A DNA stretch of 64,000 nucleotides from Kitasatospora atroaurantiaca (GCF_007828955.1 NZ_VIVR01000001.1:5642001-5706000); one strand, 5' to 3'. Shown: positions 1 to 12,277, counted from the stretch's first letter. Notes: generated by a model from the letters alone, not told the origin. A program made the numbers and translations.

Positions 1-49
1 GGCTGGTGACGGCGTCGGCCCCGGATTCGGTGTCCTGGTGCTCGGTCAT
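1..49 (-). CDS. N-terminal fragment of a gene leaving the window
   Basis: The complement of 47-49 is an ATG, and the frame stays open to the window edge, reading MTEHQDTESGADAVTS. A purine-rich ribosome binding site (GAGAGGA) lies about 7 bases before the start. Only 16 codons are present, so the family cannot be named. It lies downstream of, and in the same direction as, the metallo-hydrolase gene and may be co-transcribed with it. Confidence 0.5.
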   Translation of the reverse strand, partial: MTEHQDTESGADAVTS

Positions 50-181
50 GGCGGTGGGTCCTCTCAGTTCGATTGTGGATCACACGAACTGGTCCCGCTC
101 GTATGCGGGTGCCTTCCTTGGCGGGCTTCGGTGCCGGCCGGCTCGGGGCCGCCGTTCGCCGGGCGGCCCCGCCGGGGCGGT

Positions 182-835
182 TCACCAGCCGCGTTCGCGC
201 CACTCCTCCAGGTGGGGGCGCTCGGCGCCCAGGGTGGTGTCGTTGCCGTGACCGGGGTAGACCCAGGCCTCGTCGGGCAGTGCGTCGAAGATCTTCTCCC
301 TGACGTCCCGGAAGAGGCTGGCGAAGGCCTTCGGGTCCTTCCAGGTGTTGCCGACCCCGCCCGGGAAGAGGCAGTCGCCCGTGAAGACGTGCGGGTGGCC
401 CTGCGGGTCGTCGTAGATCAGCACGATCGCCCCGGGGGTGTGGCCCACCAGGTGGCGCACCGTCAGCTCCACCTGGCCGACCCGGAGCACGTCGCCGTCG
501 TCCAGCAGCAGGTCGGTGGGGACATCGATGCCCTCGGCGTCGATCCGCCCGGCCGCCGTGCGGGCTCCGGTGGCGGCCACCACCTCGGCCAGCGCTGCCC
601 AGTGGTCGTGGTGCCGGTGGGTGGTGACCACCATCGCCAGCTGTTCGCCGACCGTCTCCAGCAGTACGGGTGCCTCGGCGGCCGCGTCGATCAGCAACTG
701 CTGGTCGGAGGCGCGGCAGCGCAGCAGGTACGCGTTGTTGTCGTACGGGCCGACCGCGACCTTGGTGATGATCAGGTGGGCGAGCTCCCGCACGTCCGGC
801 GGGCCGCCGACCTTCACCGCTCCGTGGTACGTCAT
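182..835 (-). CDS. MBL-fold metallo-hydrolase (glyoxalase II-like)
   Basis: A 217-residue metallo-beta-lactamase-fold hydrolase. The family metal motif is visible as THRHHDHWAAL, an HxHxDH pattern near residues 73-79. Further ligand positions are the His of LVGHTPG, the Asp of FTGDCLF and the His of VYPGHGND near the C-terminus. This pattern matches the glyoxalase II/persulfide dioxygenase branch, cytosolic, without a signal peptide. The substrate cannot be read from the sequence; thioester or mycothiol-adduct hydrolysis is possible given the mycothiol-type enzyme directly upstream on the same strand (54-base gap). The start is an ATG with GAGGAG about 11 bases before it. Product family is firm, substrate unknown. 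Confidence 0.85.
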   Translation of the reverse strand: MTYHGAVKVGGPPDVRELAHLIITKVAVGPYDNNAYLLRCRASDQQLLIDAAAEAPVLLETVGEQLAMVVTTHRHHDHWAALAEVVAATGARTAAGRIDAEGIDVPTDLLLDDGDVLRVGQVELTVRHLVGHTPGAIVLIYDDPQGHPHVFTGDCLFPGGVGNTWKDPKAFASLFRDVREKIFDALPDEAWVYPGHGNDTTLGAERPHLEEWRERGW

Positions 836-889
836 CGCGCCGCCGCTCCTCGGTAGTCCTGAATGGTCCTCAGCTGCATCATCGCGCGC

Positions 890-1645
890 TCAGCCCAGCG
901 GAGGAAGCTTCGGCAGGGCGGTCCGGGGGTCTGCGAGCTGCTCGCCACCCTTGTGGACCTGCAGCCCGTCGCCGTCGGAGCGCCCCGAGAGCCAGCCGGT
1001 CAGGGCGCGCACCGGGCCCTCGACGGTCAGCTCGGGCTCCGCGCCGGCCGGGCCGAGGTGCACCCGGAGGTCGCGGTCGTCGGCGGTCAGCAGGACCGGC
1101 GGGAGCCCGTCCACCGAGGCGAACTGCTCGGCGAGGCGCACCAGTTCGTCGGCGGCGAAGGCCTCGGGCCAGTGTGCGGGGGTGTAGCCGGCATCGAGGT
1201 CGACATGGTGGTACTCGAGCTCCATCAGGCGCTTCCAGGGGAGCTCGTACGCGGGGAAGAGGTAGCCCGTGCGGTGGCGGAGCTGGGCACTCCAGGCTTC
1301 GTCGGGCAGCTTGGCGGCGGCCTCGGTGAAGCGGGCGTGGCTGGCCCGCAGGTCCTCGAGCTGCTCGGCCAGGGGGCGGCCGGCGCCGTCCTGGATGCCC
1401 TGCTCGCGGGCCTCGGAGCTGGCGTACTGCGGGATGTCCCGGCCGGTGCGGGCGCTGTCGAGCAGGTTGACCAGGGAGTCTGCGTTCCGGGCGAGGTGGG
1501 CCAGGACGTGGCCGCGGGTCCAGCCGGGCAGGGCGGACGGCCGGGAGAGCTCCTCGGCCTCCAGCTCGGCGACGCTGCGCAGCAGGTGCTCGGTGGACTC
1601 GGCGACAGTCCGCAGCGTCGCGGCTGCGGCCTCGGCGTCGGTCAT
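890..1645 (-). CDS. Maleylpyruvate isomerase-family mycothiol-dependent enzyme
   Basis: A 251-residue protein of the DinB/mycothiol-dependent maleylpyruvate isomerase superfamily. The N-terminal signature LPGWTRGHVLAHLARNAD (about residues 39-56) and the second metal-binding helix MELEYHHVDLDAGY (about 141-154) supply a likely His50/Glu142/His146 metal triad. The C-terminal part is the usual small domain. Such enzymes use mycothiol, the actinobacterial low-molecular-weight thiol, for isomerase or S-transferase reactions; the actual substrate is not evident. The start ATG has GGAGG six bases upstream. It is transcribed divergently from uvrA and may be co-transcribed with the downstream metallo-hydrolase. 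Confidence 0.85.
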   Translation of the reverse strand: MTDAEAAAATLRTVAESTEHLLRSVAELEAEELSRPSALPGWTRGHVLAHLARNADSLVNLLDSARTGRDIPQYASSEAREQGIQDGAGRPLAEQLEDLRASHARFTEAAAKLPDEAWSAQLRHRTGYLFPAYELPWKRLMELEYHHVDLDAGYTPAHWPEAFAADELVRLAEQFASVDGLPPVLLTADDRDLRVHLGPAGAEPELTVEGPVRALTGWLSGRSDGDGLQVHKGGEQLADPRTALPKLPPLG

Positions 1646-1946
1646 GGTGCGGCCTCCGATTGGCGAGATGTCGGCGTTGCCCGGATGGGCGGGCGCTCGT
1701 TGACATCAGTGACGCTACCGGCGGGAGCGGCGCTGAGCAGGGGTTTTCCCGAGACCGGAGTGGATCGCCGAAGTGGGTCTTCACTCGTTCGGGTGGACTC
1801 GGCTGGACAGGCTCGATATTCGAACGCCTGAGCTATAGGCTGGCGGGCGCACACTGGAAGAATTCACCCGATTGCGTTCGTTGGTCCCTCACAGGGGAGC
1901 ACGGAGCCCTCCACAGCCACCTCCCCGGAGAAAGGCGCCAGAAGCA
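1646..1946. other. Divergent intergenic region between the isomerase gene and uvrA
   Basis: About 300 bases without a convincing gene. Toward the isomerase, TAGCGT (complement of 1712-1717) could be a -10 box. Toward uvrA, TAGGCT at about 1839-1844 fits TAnnnT, and a ribosome binding site GGAGAAAGG lies at 1927-1935. The -35 boxes are weak. I searched for a LexA box and a PafBC-type box before uvrA and found no complete match; only a half-site-like TTCGAACG is present near 1817. Confidence 0.4.
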
Positions 1947-4844
<2,898 letters not shown>

Positions 4845-4886
4845 CGCCGAGAGGCGACGACTTCAGGACGTACTGACGCGGCATCG

Positions 4887-4923
4887 GGCCGCCCCGGACC
4901 GGCATCGCCCGGCCGGGGCGGCC
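4887..4923 (+). terminator. Terminator hairpin after uvrA
   Basis: An 11-bp perfect inverted repeat, GGCCGCCCCGG at 4887-4897 and CCGGGGCGGCC at 4913-4923, followed by TTCTC. It sits 43 bases after the uvrA stop and before the next promoter. Confidence 0.7.
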
Positions 4924-4940
4924 TTCTCACGGAGCAGGCA

Positions 4941-4946
4941 TAGACT
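4941..4946 (+). promoter_or_regulatory. Putative -10 box of the Rieske lipoprotein gene
   Basis: TAGACT fits the actinobacterial TAnnnT -10 consensus and lies 45 bases before the ATG; the ribosome binding site AGGAG is at 4978-4982. No clear -35 box is visible. Confidence 0.4.
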
Positions 4947-4991
4947 GCCGCCGGTCCTGCCCGTACCCCGCATCCCCAGGAGCTGCCACCG

Positions 4992-5456
4992 ATGTCCGAG
5001 GCCACCCAGCGCCCCGCCACCGAGAGCACCGCGAGCCCCGTCACCACCCGCCGGACGCTGCTCTGCGGCGCGGCCGCCGTCCTGGCCGCCGGCGGCACCG
5101 TCGCGGTGGCCGGCTGCTCCTCCTCGTCCGATGCCTCCTCCTCGTCCGCCAAGCCGGCCACCCCGGTCGAGGTCGGCCCGGCCTCCGACGTCCCGGTTGG
5201 CGGCGGCAAGGTCTACCGCGACCAGAAGATCGTGGTGACGCAGCCGACGGCGGGTGAGTACAAGGCCTTCAGCGCCAAGTGCACCCACGCCGGCTGCATC
5301 GTGGACCAGGTCAAGAACGCCCAGATCCAGTGCCCCTGCCACGGCAGCCGCTTCGCGATCGCCGACGGCGCCGTCCAGGACGGCCCGGCGCCGAGCCCGC
5401 TGCCCGCGTACAAGGTCGCCGTGCAGGACGGCAAGCTGCAGGTCACCACCTCCTGA
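4992..5456 (+). CDS. Exported Rieske [2Fe-2S] protein, Tat-type lipoprotein
   Basis: A 154-residue Rieske iron-sulfur protein. The N-terminus has a twin-arginine signal (TTRRTLLCGAAAVLAAGG) ending in a lipobox VAGC near residue 41, so it is probably folded in the cytoplasm, exported by Tat and lipid-anchored outside. A Ser/Ala-rich linker follows. The Rieske cluster motifs CTHAGC and CPCHGSRF provide two Cys and two His ligands plus the disulfide cysteines. It has no respiratory-complex partner nearby, so its redox partner is unknown. It is a separate transcription unit between the uvrA terminator and uvrC. Family call is firm, role unknown. Confidence 0.9.
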   Translation: MSEATQRPATESTASPVTTRRTLLCGAAAVLAAGGTVAVAGCSSSSDASSSSAKPATPVEVGPASDVPVGGGKVYRDQKIVVTQPTAGEYKAFSAKCTHAGCIVDQVKNAQIQCPCHGSRFAIADGAVQDGPAPSPLPAYKVAVQDGKLQVTTS

Positions 5457-5620
5457 GGCGGGTGACGACGGCGCGCCGCGCCCGCCCCGAGCCGTCGGGA
5501 GCGGGCACGGCGTGAACGTTCGGCAGGTCGTGGCCGACACCCAGCCGCCCTCACCGCAATCGAGGGCGGCCGAACGCCGGTCGGCGGAAAGCGAGTCAGC
5601 GAGCACGCCACCGTCCTCCG

Positions 5621-5660
5621 GGACGCCGACCTGATCACCGGGACGCCGACCTGATCACCG
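5621..5660. repeat. Perfect 20-bp tandem duplication
   Basis: GGACGCCGACCTGATCACCG occurs twice back to back (5621-5640 and 5641-5660) in the intergenic region 22 bases upstream of the uvrC promoter motif. Each copy contains the palindrome TGATCA. Confidence 0.95.
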
Positions 5661-5681
5661 GCAGGTGGAACAGCCCCCGGA

Positions 5682-5704
5682 CTGTCAGCACGAATCGGTA
5701 CGGT
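5682..5704 (+). promoter_or_regulatory. PafBC (RecA-NDp)-type DNA-damage promoter of uvrC
   Basis: CTGTCAGCA (5682-5690), exactly 8 bases, then TACGGT (5699-5704). The published actinobacterial RecA-NDp motif is TTGTCRGTG-N8-TAnnnT; the core TGTCAG, the spacer and the -10 all match. The ATG follows the -10 by 6 bases and there is no Shine-Dalgarno sequence, so a leaderless transcript is predicted. Confidence 0.65.
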
Positions 5705-5710
5705 AGAGCC

Positions 5711-7747
5711 ATGGCCGACCCCTCCACGTACCGTCCCGCGCCCGGGGCGATCCCGACCTCGCCCGGCGTCTACAAGTTCCGCGACGCCCACGGGCGGGTC
5801 ATCTACGTCGGCAAGGCCAAGAGCCTGCGCTCGCGCCTCTCCTCCTACTTCCAGGACATCGCCGGTCTCCACCCGCGCACCGCGACGATGGTCACCACGG
5901 CCGCCTCGGTGGAGTGGACGGTGGTCGCCACCGAGGTCGAGGCGCTCCAGCTGGAGTACTCCTGGATCAAGGAGTTCGACCCCCGCTTCAACGTCAAGTA
6001 CCGCGACGACAAGAGCTACCCGGAGCTCGCCGTCACGCTCAACGAGGAGTTCCCGCGCGTCCAGGTGATGCGCGGCGCGCACAAGAAGGGCGTGCGCTAC
6101 TTCGGGCCGTACGGGCACGCCTGGGCGATCCGCGAGACCGTCGACCTGATGCTGCGGGTCTTCCCCGTCCGCACCTGCTCCAACGGCGTCTTCAAGCGTG
6201 CCCAGCAGGTCGGCCGGCCCTGCCTGCTCGGGTACATCGGCAAGTGTGCCGCGCCCTGCGTCGGCAAGATCTCGCAGGCCGAACACGTCGCGCTGGCCGA
6301 GGAGTTCTGCGACTTCATGGCGGGCCGCACCGGCGGCTACCTGCGCCGCCTGGAGCAGCAGATGCAGGAGGCCGCGGCCGCCATGGAGTACGAGCGGGCA
6401 GCCCGCCTGCGCGACGACATAGGCGCGCTCAAGCGCGCCATGGAGAAGAACGCCGTCGTCCTCGGAGACGGCACCGACGCCGACCTGTTCGCCCTCGCCG
6501 AGGACGAGTTGGAGGCCGCCGTCCAGATCTTCCACGTGCGCGGCGGCCGGGTGCGCGGCCAGCGCGGCTGGGTCACCGACAAGGTCGAGGACATCGACAC
6601 CGCGGCCCTGGTCGAGCACGCCCTGCAGCAGCTCTACGGCGGCGGCACCGAGCCCGTCCCGCGCGAGGTGCTGGTCCCCGCGCTGCCCGAGCCGCTCGCG
6701 CCCGTCCAGGAGTGGCTGACGGGTCTTCGGGGTGCGCAGGTGGACCTGCGGGTGCCGCAGCGCGGCGACAAGAAGGACCTGATGGCCACCGTCCAGCGCA
6801 ACGCCCAGCAGGCGCTCGCGCTGCACAAGACCAAGCGCGCCTCCGACCTGACGACCCGTAGCCGGGCCCTGCAGGAGATCGCCGACGCGCTGGAGCTGGA
6901 CTCCGTCCCGCTGCGGATCGAGTGCTTCGACATCTCTCACCTCCAGGGCGAGGACGTGGTCGCCTCGATGGTGGTCTTCGAGGACGGGCTGGCCCGCAAG
7001 AGCGAGTACCGGCGCTTCCAGATCAAGGGCTTCAGCGGCCAGGACGACGTCCGCTCGATGCACGAGGTGATCTCCCGGCGCTTCCGTCGCTACCTCCAGG
7101 AGCGCGAGCAGACCGGCGAGTGGGCCGTCCCCGAGGAGGACGACGGCACCACCCCCGACGGAAGCCCCAACGGCCCGGTCGACCCGGAGACCGGCCGCCC
7201 GCGCCGCTTCGCCTACCCGCCCCAGCTGCTGGTGGTCGACGGCGGGCAGCCCCAGGTCGCCGCGGCCCGCCGGGCGATGGACGAGCTGGGTATCGACGAC
7301 GTCGCCCTCTGCGGCCTGGCCAAGCGGCTGGAGGAGGTCTGGCTGCCCGGCGAGGACGACCCGGTCGTGCTGCCGCGTTCCAGCGAGGGCCTCTACCTGC
7401 TGCAGCGAGTCCGCGACGAGGCGCACCGCTTCGCCATCACGTACCAGCGCACCAAGCGCGCCAAGCGCTTCACGGCGGGGGAGCTGGACTCCGTCCCCGG
7501 CCTCGGCGAGACTCGCCGCCAGGCGCTGCTCAAGCACTTCGGCTCGCTCAAGAAGCTGCGGGTGGCCACCGTGGACGAGCTCTGCGAGGTCCCCGGCATC
7601 GGCCGCCGCACCGCGGAGACTGTTGCCGCAGCGTTGGCCTCCCGTACACCCGCCGCATTCGCTGTGAACACCGCGACCGGCGAGATCATTGATGACGGTG
7701 CGGAGCAGGCCAGCGCCGAGCCGACGCACGACCCGGAGACGCCATGA
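5711..7747 (+). CDS. uvrC: Excinuclease ABC subunit UvrC
   Basis: UvrC makes the two incisions flanking a lesion bound by UvrAB. The 678-residue protein shows all four expected parts: GIY-YIG nuclease (GVYKF at about residue 19 and VIYVGKAKSLRSRL at about 30), UVR coiled coil near 205-240 (AAAMEYERAARLRDDI), the RNase H-like endonuclease domain starting around 400 (IECFDISHLQGEDVV), and tandem helix-hairpin-helix motifs near 590-650 (VPGLGETRRQALLKHFGS, VPGIGRRTAETVAAAL). Length is normal for actinobacteria. The ATG lies 6 bases after a TACGGT -10 box and lacks a Shine-Dalgarno sequence, suggesting leaderless translation under a DNA-damage promoter. rapZ follows 118 bases downstream. Confidence 0.97.
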   Translation: MADPSTYRPAPGAIPTSPGVYKFRDAHGRVIYVGKAKSLRSRLSSYFQDIAGLHPRTATMVTTAASVEWTVVATEVEALQLEYSWIKEFDPRFNVKYRDDKSYPELAVTLNEEFPRVQVMRGAHKKGVRYFGPYGHAWAIRETVDLMLRVFPVRTCSNGVFKRAQQVGRPCLLGYIGKCAAPCVGKISQAEHVALAEEFCDFMAGRTGGYLRRLEQQMQEAAAAMEYERAARLRDDIGALKRAMEKNAVVLGDGTDADLFALAEDELEAAVQIFHVRGGRVRGQRGWVTDKVEDIDTAALVEHALQQLYGGGTEPVPREVLVPALPEPLAPVQEWLTGLRGAQVDLRVPQRGDKKDLMATVQRNAQQALALHKTKRASDLTTRSRALQEIADALELDSVPLRIECFDISHLQGEDVVASMVVFEDGLARKSEYRRFQIKGFSGQDDVRSMHEVISRRFRRYLQEREQTGEWAVPEEDDGTTPDGSPNGPVDPETGRPRRFAYPPQLLVVDGGQPQVAAARRAMDELGIDDVALCGLAKRLEEVWLPGEDDPVVLPRSSEGLYLLQRVRDEAHRFAITYQRTKRAKRFTAGELDSVPGLGETRRQALLKHFGSLKKLRVATVDELCEVPGIGRRTAETVAAALASRTPAAFAVNTATGEIIDDGAEQASAEPTHDPETP

Positions 7748-7865
7748 CGGCCGACGCCGCCCGTCAGTCCCCGTGCTCCCGCCTCACCCTCCCGGGTGAT
7801 CGGGGGAAGCCGGGCGACGCCATGCGCGTTCTCCCCAGCAGAACCACCGAGAGCGGGGAATCGAA

Positions 7866-8750
7866 GTGACAGTGTCCGAAGTGGGGGAGAACGCCCCGGA
7901 GCTGGTGATCATCTCCGGCATGTCCGGAGCCGGCCGCAGCACTGCGGCCAAGTGCCTGGAGGACTTGGGCTGGTTCGTCGTGGACAACCTGCCGCCGGCC
8001 CTGATCCCGACCATGGTCGACCTCGGCGCGCGCTCCCAGGGCGCGGTGCCGCGGATCGGCGTGGTGGTGGACGTCCGCGGCCGCAAGTTCTTCGACGACC
8101 TGCTGACCTCCCTGGACGAGCTGGAGAAGCGCGGCGTCCGGCTCCGGGTGGTCTTCCTGGAGTCCTCGGACGACGCCCTGGTGCGCCGCTTCGAGAGCGT
8201 CCGGCGCCCGCACCCGCTGCAGGCCGACGGCCGGATCGTCGACGGCATCGAGCGCGAGCGCGACCTGCTGCGCGAGCTGCGCGGCGAGGCCGACCTGGTG
8301 ATCGACACCTCCAACCTCAACGTCCACCAGCTCCGCGCCAAGCTGGACGCCCAGTTCGCCGACCACGACGAGCCCGAGCTGCGCGCGACCGTGATGTCCT
8401 TCGGCTTCAAGTACGGCCTCCCGGTCGACGCGGACCTCGTGGTCGACTGCCGCTTCCTGCCCAACCCGCACTGGGTCCCCGAGCTGCGCGCCCGTACCGG
8501 CACCGACAGCGATGTGGCCGACTACGTCTTCCAGCAGCCGGGCGCCAACGAGTTCCTCAACGGGTACGCCGAGCTGCTACGGATCGTGACCGAAGGGTAT
8601 CGCCGGGAGGGAAAGCGGTACATGACCCTTGCCGTAGGCTGCACCGGTGGCAAGCATCGGAGCGTCGCCATGTCGGAGCGGCTGACGAAGCGTCTGATCG
8701 CGGACGGCGTGGAGACGGTGCTGGTCCACCGCGACATGGGCAGGGAGTGA
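7866..8750 (+). CDS. rapZ: RNase adapter protein RapZ (YvcJ family nucleotide-binding protein)
   Basis: A 294-residue P-loop protein of the RapZ/YvcJ family. The Walker A motif is GMSGAGRST (residues 18-26), with Arg where most P-loops have Lys. The family signatures WFVVDNLPPALIP, SFGFKYGLPVDADLVVDCRFLPNPHW and AVGCTGGKHRSVAMSERL are present. In enterobacteria RapZ guides RNase E to small RNAs controlling glucosamine-6-phosphate synthase; in Gram-positives the role is less defined but linked to cell-wall precursor control. It is the first gene of the rapZ-yvcK-whiA cluster typical of actinobacteria. The start is GTG 7866 (a second GTG lies two codons later); GCGGGGA lies about 6 bases upstream. 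Confidence 0.95.
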   Translation: MTVSEVGENAPELVIISGMSGAGRSTAAKCLEDLGWFVVDNLPPALIPTMVDLGARSQGAVPRIGVVVDVRGRKFFDDLLTSLDELEKRGVRLRVVFLESSDDALVRRFESVRRPHPLQADGRIVDGIERERDLLRELRGEADLVIDTSNLNVHQLRAKLDAQFADHDEPELRATVMSFGFKYGLPVDADLVVDCRFLPNPHWVPELRARTGTDSDVADYVFQQPGANEFLNGYAELLRIVTEGYRREGKRYMTLAVGCTGGKHRSVAMSERLTKRLIADGVETVLVHRDMGRE

Positions 8751-8818
8751 CCGGCAGGGTGTGACAGCAGCGCCCCGCCGACCGCTCAAAGGGCATGAGA
8801 CAGGAACGTGGGGTCGGT

Positions 8819-9901
8819 GTGACGGGTTACTCGCCAGCGCGGCAGCTCCAGCACAAGACTGCCGACCGGGCCCTGGTCGCCGGCTACGCGCCGGCTGCCG
8901 CACCGAAGCCCCGCCCAGGCGCGCCCAGAATCACCGCGCTGGGCGGTGGGCAGGGCCTCTCGGCCTCGCTCTCCGCCCTGCGCCGGCTCACCACCGAGCT
9001 GACCGCCGTGGTCACCGTGGCCGACGACGGCGGCTCCAGCGGCCGGCTCCGCACCGAGCTCGGCGTGCTCCCGCCCGGCGACCTGCGCAAGGCGCTGGCC
9101 GCCCTGTGCGGGGACGACGAGTGGGGCCGTACCTGGTCCGAGGTGATCCAGCAGCGCTTCAGCGGCACCGGGGAGCTCGGCGGCCACGCCGTCGGGAACC
9201 TGCTGATCGTCGCCCTCTGGGAGAAGCTCGGCGACCCGGTGGAGGCCCTGAACTGGGTCGGCCGCCTGCTCAACGTCCAGGGCCGGGTGCTGCCGATGTC
9301 GGCCGTCCCGCTGGACATCGAGGCCCAGGTACGCGGCCACGACCCGGCCAGGCCCGGTGAGCTCTCCGCCGTCCGCGGCCAGGCGAACGTCGCCGTCACC
9401 CCCGGTACCGTCCAGTCCATCCGGCTGCTCCCCGAGGAGCCGCCCGCCGTCCCGGAGGCCGTCGAGGCCGTCCTGGAGGCGGACTGGGTGGTGCTCGGGC
9501 CCGGCTCCTGGTTCACCAGCGTGCTGCCGCACCTGCTGGTCCCCTCGCTCGCCAAGGCGCTCACCGAGACCCGGGCCCGCCGCCTGCTCACCCTCAACCT
9601 CGCCCCGCAGCCGGGCGAGACGGAGGGCTTCACGCCCCAGCGCCACCTGGAGGTGGTCGCCGACCACGCCCCCGACCTCGCCGTCGATGCCATCCTGGTG
9701 GACGAGCGCGCGGTCACCGGTGGTGCCTTCGGCGTGGCCGACCTGGCCGGTCTGGAGAAGGCCGCCGAGCGGATGGGCGCCGAACTGGTGCTCGACCGGG
9801 TCGCGGCCGACGACGGCACACCGCGACACGACCCAGAGCTTCTGGCGGCTGCGTACGACCGGATTTTCCGGACACATGGAAGGATCGGCCCATGGCGATG
9901 A
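8819..9901 (+). CDS. yvcK: Gluconeogenesis factor YvcK/CuvA, UDP-GlcNAc-binding family
   Basis: A member of the YvcK/CuvA family, known in Bacillus and mycobacteria to bind UDP-sugars and be needed for envelope homeostasis on gluconeogenic substrates. Visible motifs are ITALGGGQGLSASLSALRR, TVADDGGSSGRLRTELGVLP, GTGELGGHAVGNLLIVAL and VVLGPGSWFTSVLPHLLVP. I prefer GTG 8819 (MTGYSPARQ...), with AGGA and GGGG upstream; an in-frame ATG at 8795 would add eight residues but its SD-like AAAGGG is only one base away. The end overlaps whiA by 10 bases, so the two are translationally coupled. Gap from rapZ is 68 bases. Confidence 0.93.
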   Translation: MTGYSPARQLQHKTADRALVAGYAPAAAPKPRPGAPRITALGGGQGLSASLSALRRLTTELTAVVTVADDGGSSGRLRTELGVLPPGDLRKALAALCGDDEWGRTWSEVIQQRFSGTGELGGHAVGNLLIVALWEKLGDPVEALNWVGRLLNVQGRVLPMSAVPLDIEAQVRGHDPARPGELSAVRGQANVAVTPGTVQSIRLLPEEPPAVPEAVEAVLEADWVVLGPGSWFTSVLPHLLVPSLAKALTETRARRLLTLNLAPQPGETEGFTPQRHLEVVADHAPDLAVDAILVDERAVTGGAFGVADLAGLEKAAERMGAELVLDRVAADDGTPRHDPELLAAAYDRIFRTHGRIGPWR

Positions 9902-10872
9902 CGGCAGCGGTGAAGGACGAAATCAGCCGGCTCCCCGTCACCCGGGCCTGCTGCCGCAAGGCGGAGGTCTCGGCGATCCTGCGGTTCGCGGGCGGTCTGC
10001 ACATTGTGAGCGGCCGGATCGTGATCGAGGCGGAGCTGGACACCGGCATTGCGGCCCGGCGGCTGCGCAAGGACCTGCTGGAGATCTTCGGGCACTCCTC
10101 GGACCTGGTGGTGATGGCCCCCGGCGGTCTGCGACGCGGCAGCCGGTACGTGGTGCGGGTGGTCAAGGACGGCGAACTGCTCGCCCGGCAGACCGGGCTG
10201 GTGGACGGCAGGGGACGGCCCATCCGGGGCCTGCCCCCGGCGGTGGTCTCGGGTGCGACCTGTGACGCGGAGGCGGCCTGGCGAGGGGCGTTCCTGGCCC
10301 ATGGTTCGCTGACCGAGCCCGGCAGGTCCTCCTCCCTGGAGATCACCTGCCCGGGTTCTGAGGCGGCGCTCGCCCTGGTCGGTGCCGCGCGGCGGCTGGG
10401 CATCCCGGCCAAGGCCCGCGAGGTGCGCGGGGTGGACCGGGTGGTGATCCGGGACGGTGACGCGATCGGCGCGCTGCTGACCAGGCTGGGTGCGCACGAG
10501 TCGGTGCTGGCCTGGGAGGAGCGCCGGATGCGGCGCGAGGTCCGGGCCACGGCCAACCGGCTGGCCAACTTCGACGACGCCAACCTGCGCCGTTCGGCCC
10601 GGGCGGCCGTCGCCGCCGGGGCCCGGGTCCAGCGCGCGCTGGAGATCCTCGGCGACGAGGTGCCCGAGCACCTCGCGGCCGCCGGCCAGCTGCGGATGCA
10701 GCACAAGCAGGCCTCGCTCGAGGAGCTCGGCGCCCTCGCCGACCCGCCGCTGACCAAGGACGCGGTGGCCGGGCGGATCCGCCGGCTGCTGGCGATGGCC
10801 GACAAGCGCGCCTCCGAGCTGGGCCTGCCCAGCACCGAGGCCAACCTGACGGACGAGATGGCGCTCAACTAG
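9892..10872 (+). CDS. whiA: Sporulation transcription factor WhiA
   Basis: WhiA is the conserved Gram-positive DNA-binding protein that, with WhiB, controls the switch from hyphal growth to sporulation septation in Streptomyces. The 326-residue product has the homing-endonuclease-like N-terminal domain (TRACCRKAEVSAILRFAGG, GAFLAHGSLTEPGRSSSLE) and the C-terminal helix-turn-helix (ASLEELGALADPPLTKDA, about residues 270-312). The family-conserved stretch VRATANRLANFDDANLRR is present. The ATG at 9892 overlaps the yvcK end by 10 bases; a second ATG at 9898 would give an ATGA overlap. Its presence supports a sporulating actinomycete. A hairpin repeat follows the stop. Confidence 0.97.
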   Translation: MAMTAAVKDEISRLPVTRACCRKAEVSAILRFAGGLHIVSGRIVIEAELDTGIAARRLRKDLLEIFGHSSDLVVMAPGGLRRGSRYVVRVVKDGELLARQTGLVDGRGRPIRGLPPAVVSGATCDAEAAWRGAFLAHGSLTEPGRSSSLEITCPGSEAALALVGAARRLGIPAKAREVRGVDRVVIRDGDAIGALLTRLGAHESVLAWEERRMRREVRATANRLANFDDANLRRSARAAVAAGARVQRALEILGDEVPEHLAAAGQLRMQHKQASLEELGALADPPLTKDAVAGRIRRLLAMADKRASELGLPSTEANLTDEMALN

Positions 10873-10891
10873 GTACGCCGGGAGAACCCTT

Positions 10892-10961
10892 GGGGCGCGG
10901 GGAACTGCGTGCGGCGGGAGGGCAGCAGGAAGCCTTCCGTTGCGCGCAGTTGCCCGTGCCC
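10892..10961. repeat. Dispersed GC hairpin element, copy 1 (group A)
   Basis: Left arm GGGGCGCGGGGAACTGCG at 10892-10909 and a diverged right arm CGCAGTTGCCCGTGCCC at 10945-10961, forming an imperfect hairpin between whiA and gap. It may terminate whiA transcription. This is the most decayed copy seen in the window. Confidence 0.8.
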
Positions 10962-11013
10962 ATGAAAGACACCCTGCCGGAGAGGCGATGTGCCCAGCCG
11001 ACCGCCAGGGAGG

Positions 11014-11019
11014 TAGGGT
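11014..11019 (+). promoter_or_regulatory. Putative -10 box of gap
   Basis: TAGGGT fits TAnnnT and lies 73 bases before the gap start. The -35 region is poorly matched. The placement downstream of the hairpin element supports an independent gap promoter. Confidence 0.45.
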
Positions 11020-11092
11020 CATGGGTGGTCGGGGACATCCCATTTCCACCCCGTCGGCATAGTTCCGGCGTACCTAACGAGGAGATCGGTTC

Positions 11093-12097
<1,005 letters not shown>

Positions 12098-12124
12098 CAC
12101 AGCGGGAGCTGACGTGATGTAAGG

Positions 12125-12165
12125 GGGAGGGCCCGGAAGGCGCAACAAGCCGTCCGGGCCCTCCC
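12125..12165 (+). terminator. Terminator hairpin after gap
   Basis: Thirteen-bp perfect stem, GGGAGGGCCCGGA (12125-12137) with TCCGGGCCCTCCC (12153-12165), starting 28 bases after the gap stop. There is no long T run, as is common in this GC range. Confidence 0.7.
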
Positions 12166-12277
12166 TCTGCCGGTCGGCTCGCATTGGGGGGCTAGCAGCA
12201 CCCTCACCCTTGTCTCTCCGGCGGCCCGCCGCTGTGCCGCTGCCTCGCGCCACCTTCTCCCCAGGAGACCGAAGACC

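Noticed and set aside
1805..1845. LexA box before uvrA
   Set aside because: Only one half-site-like TTCGAACG is present; no matching GTTCG half at the right spacing.
5515..5525. GAACGTTC palindrome as a LexA site between the Rieske gene and uvrC
   Set aside because: It lacks the four-base centre of the actinobacterial LexA consensus CGAAC-N4-GTTCG.
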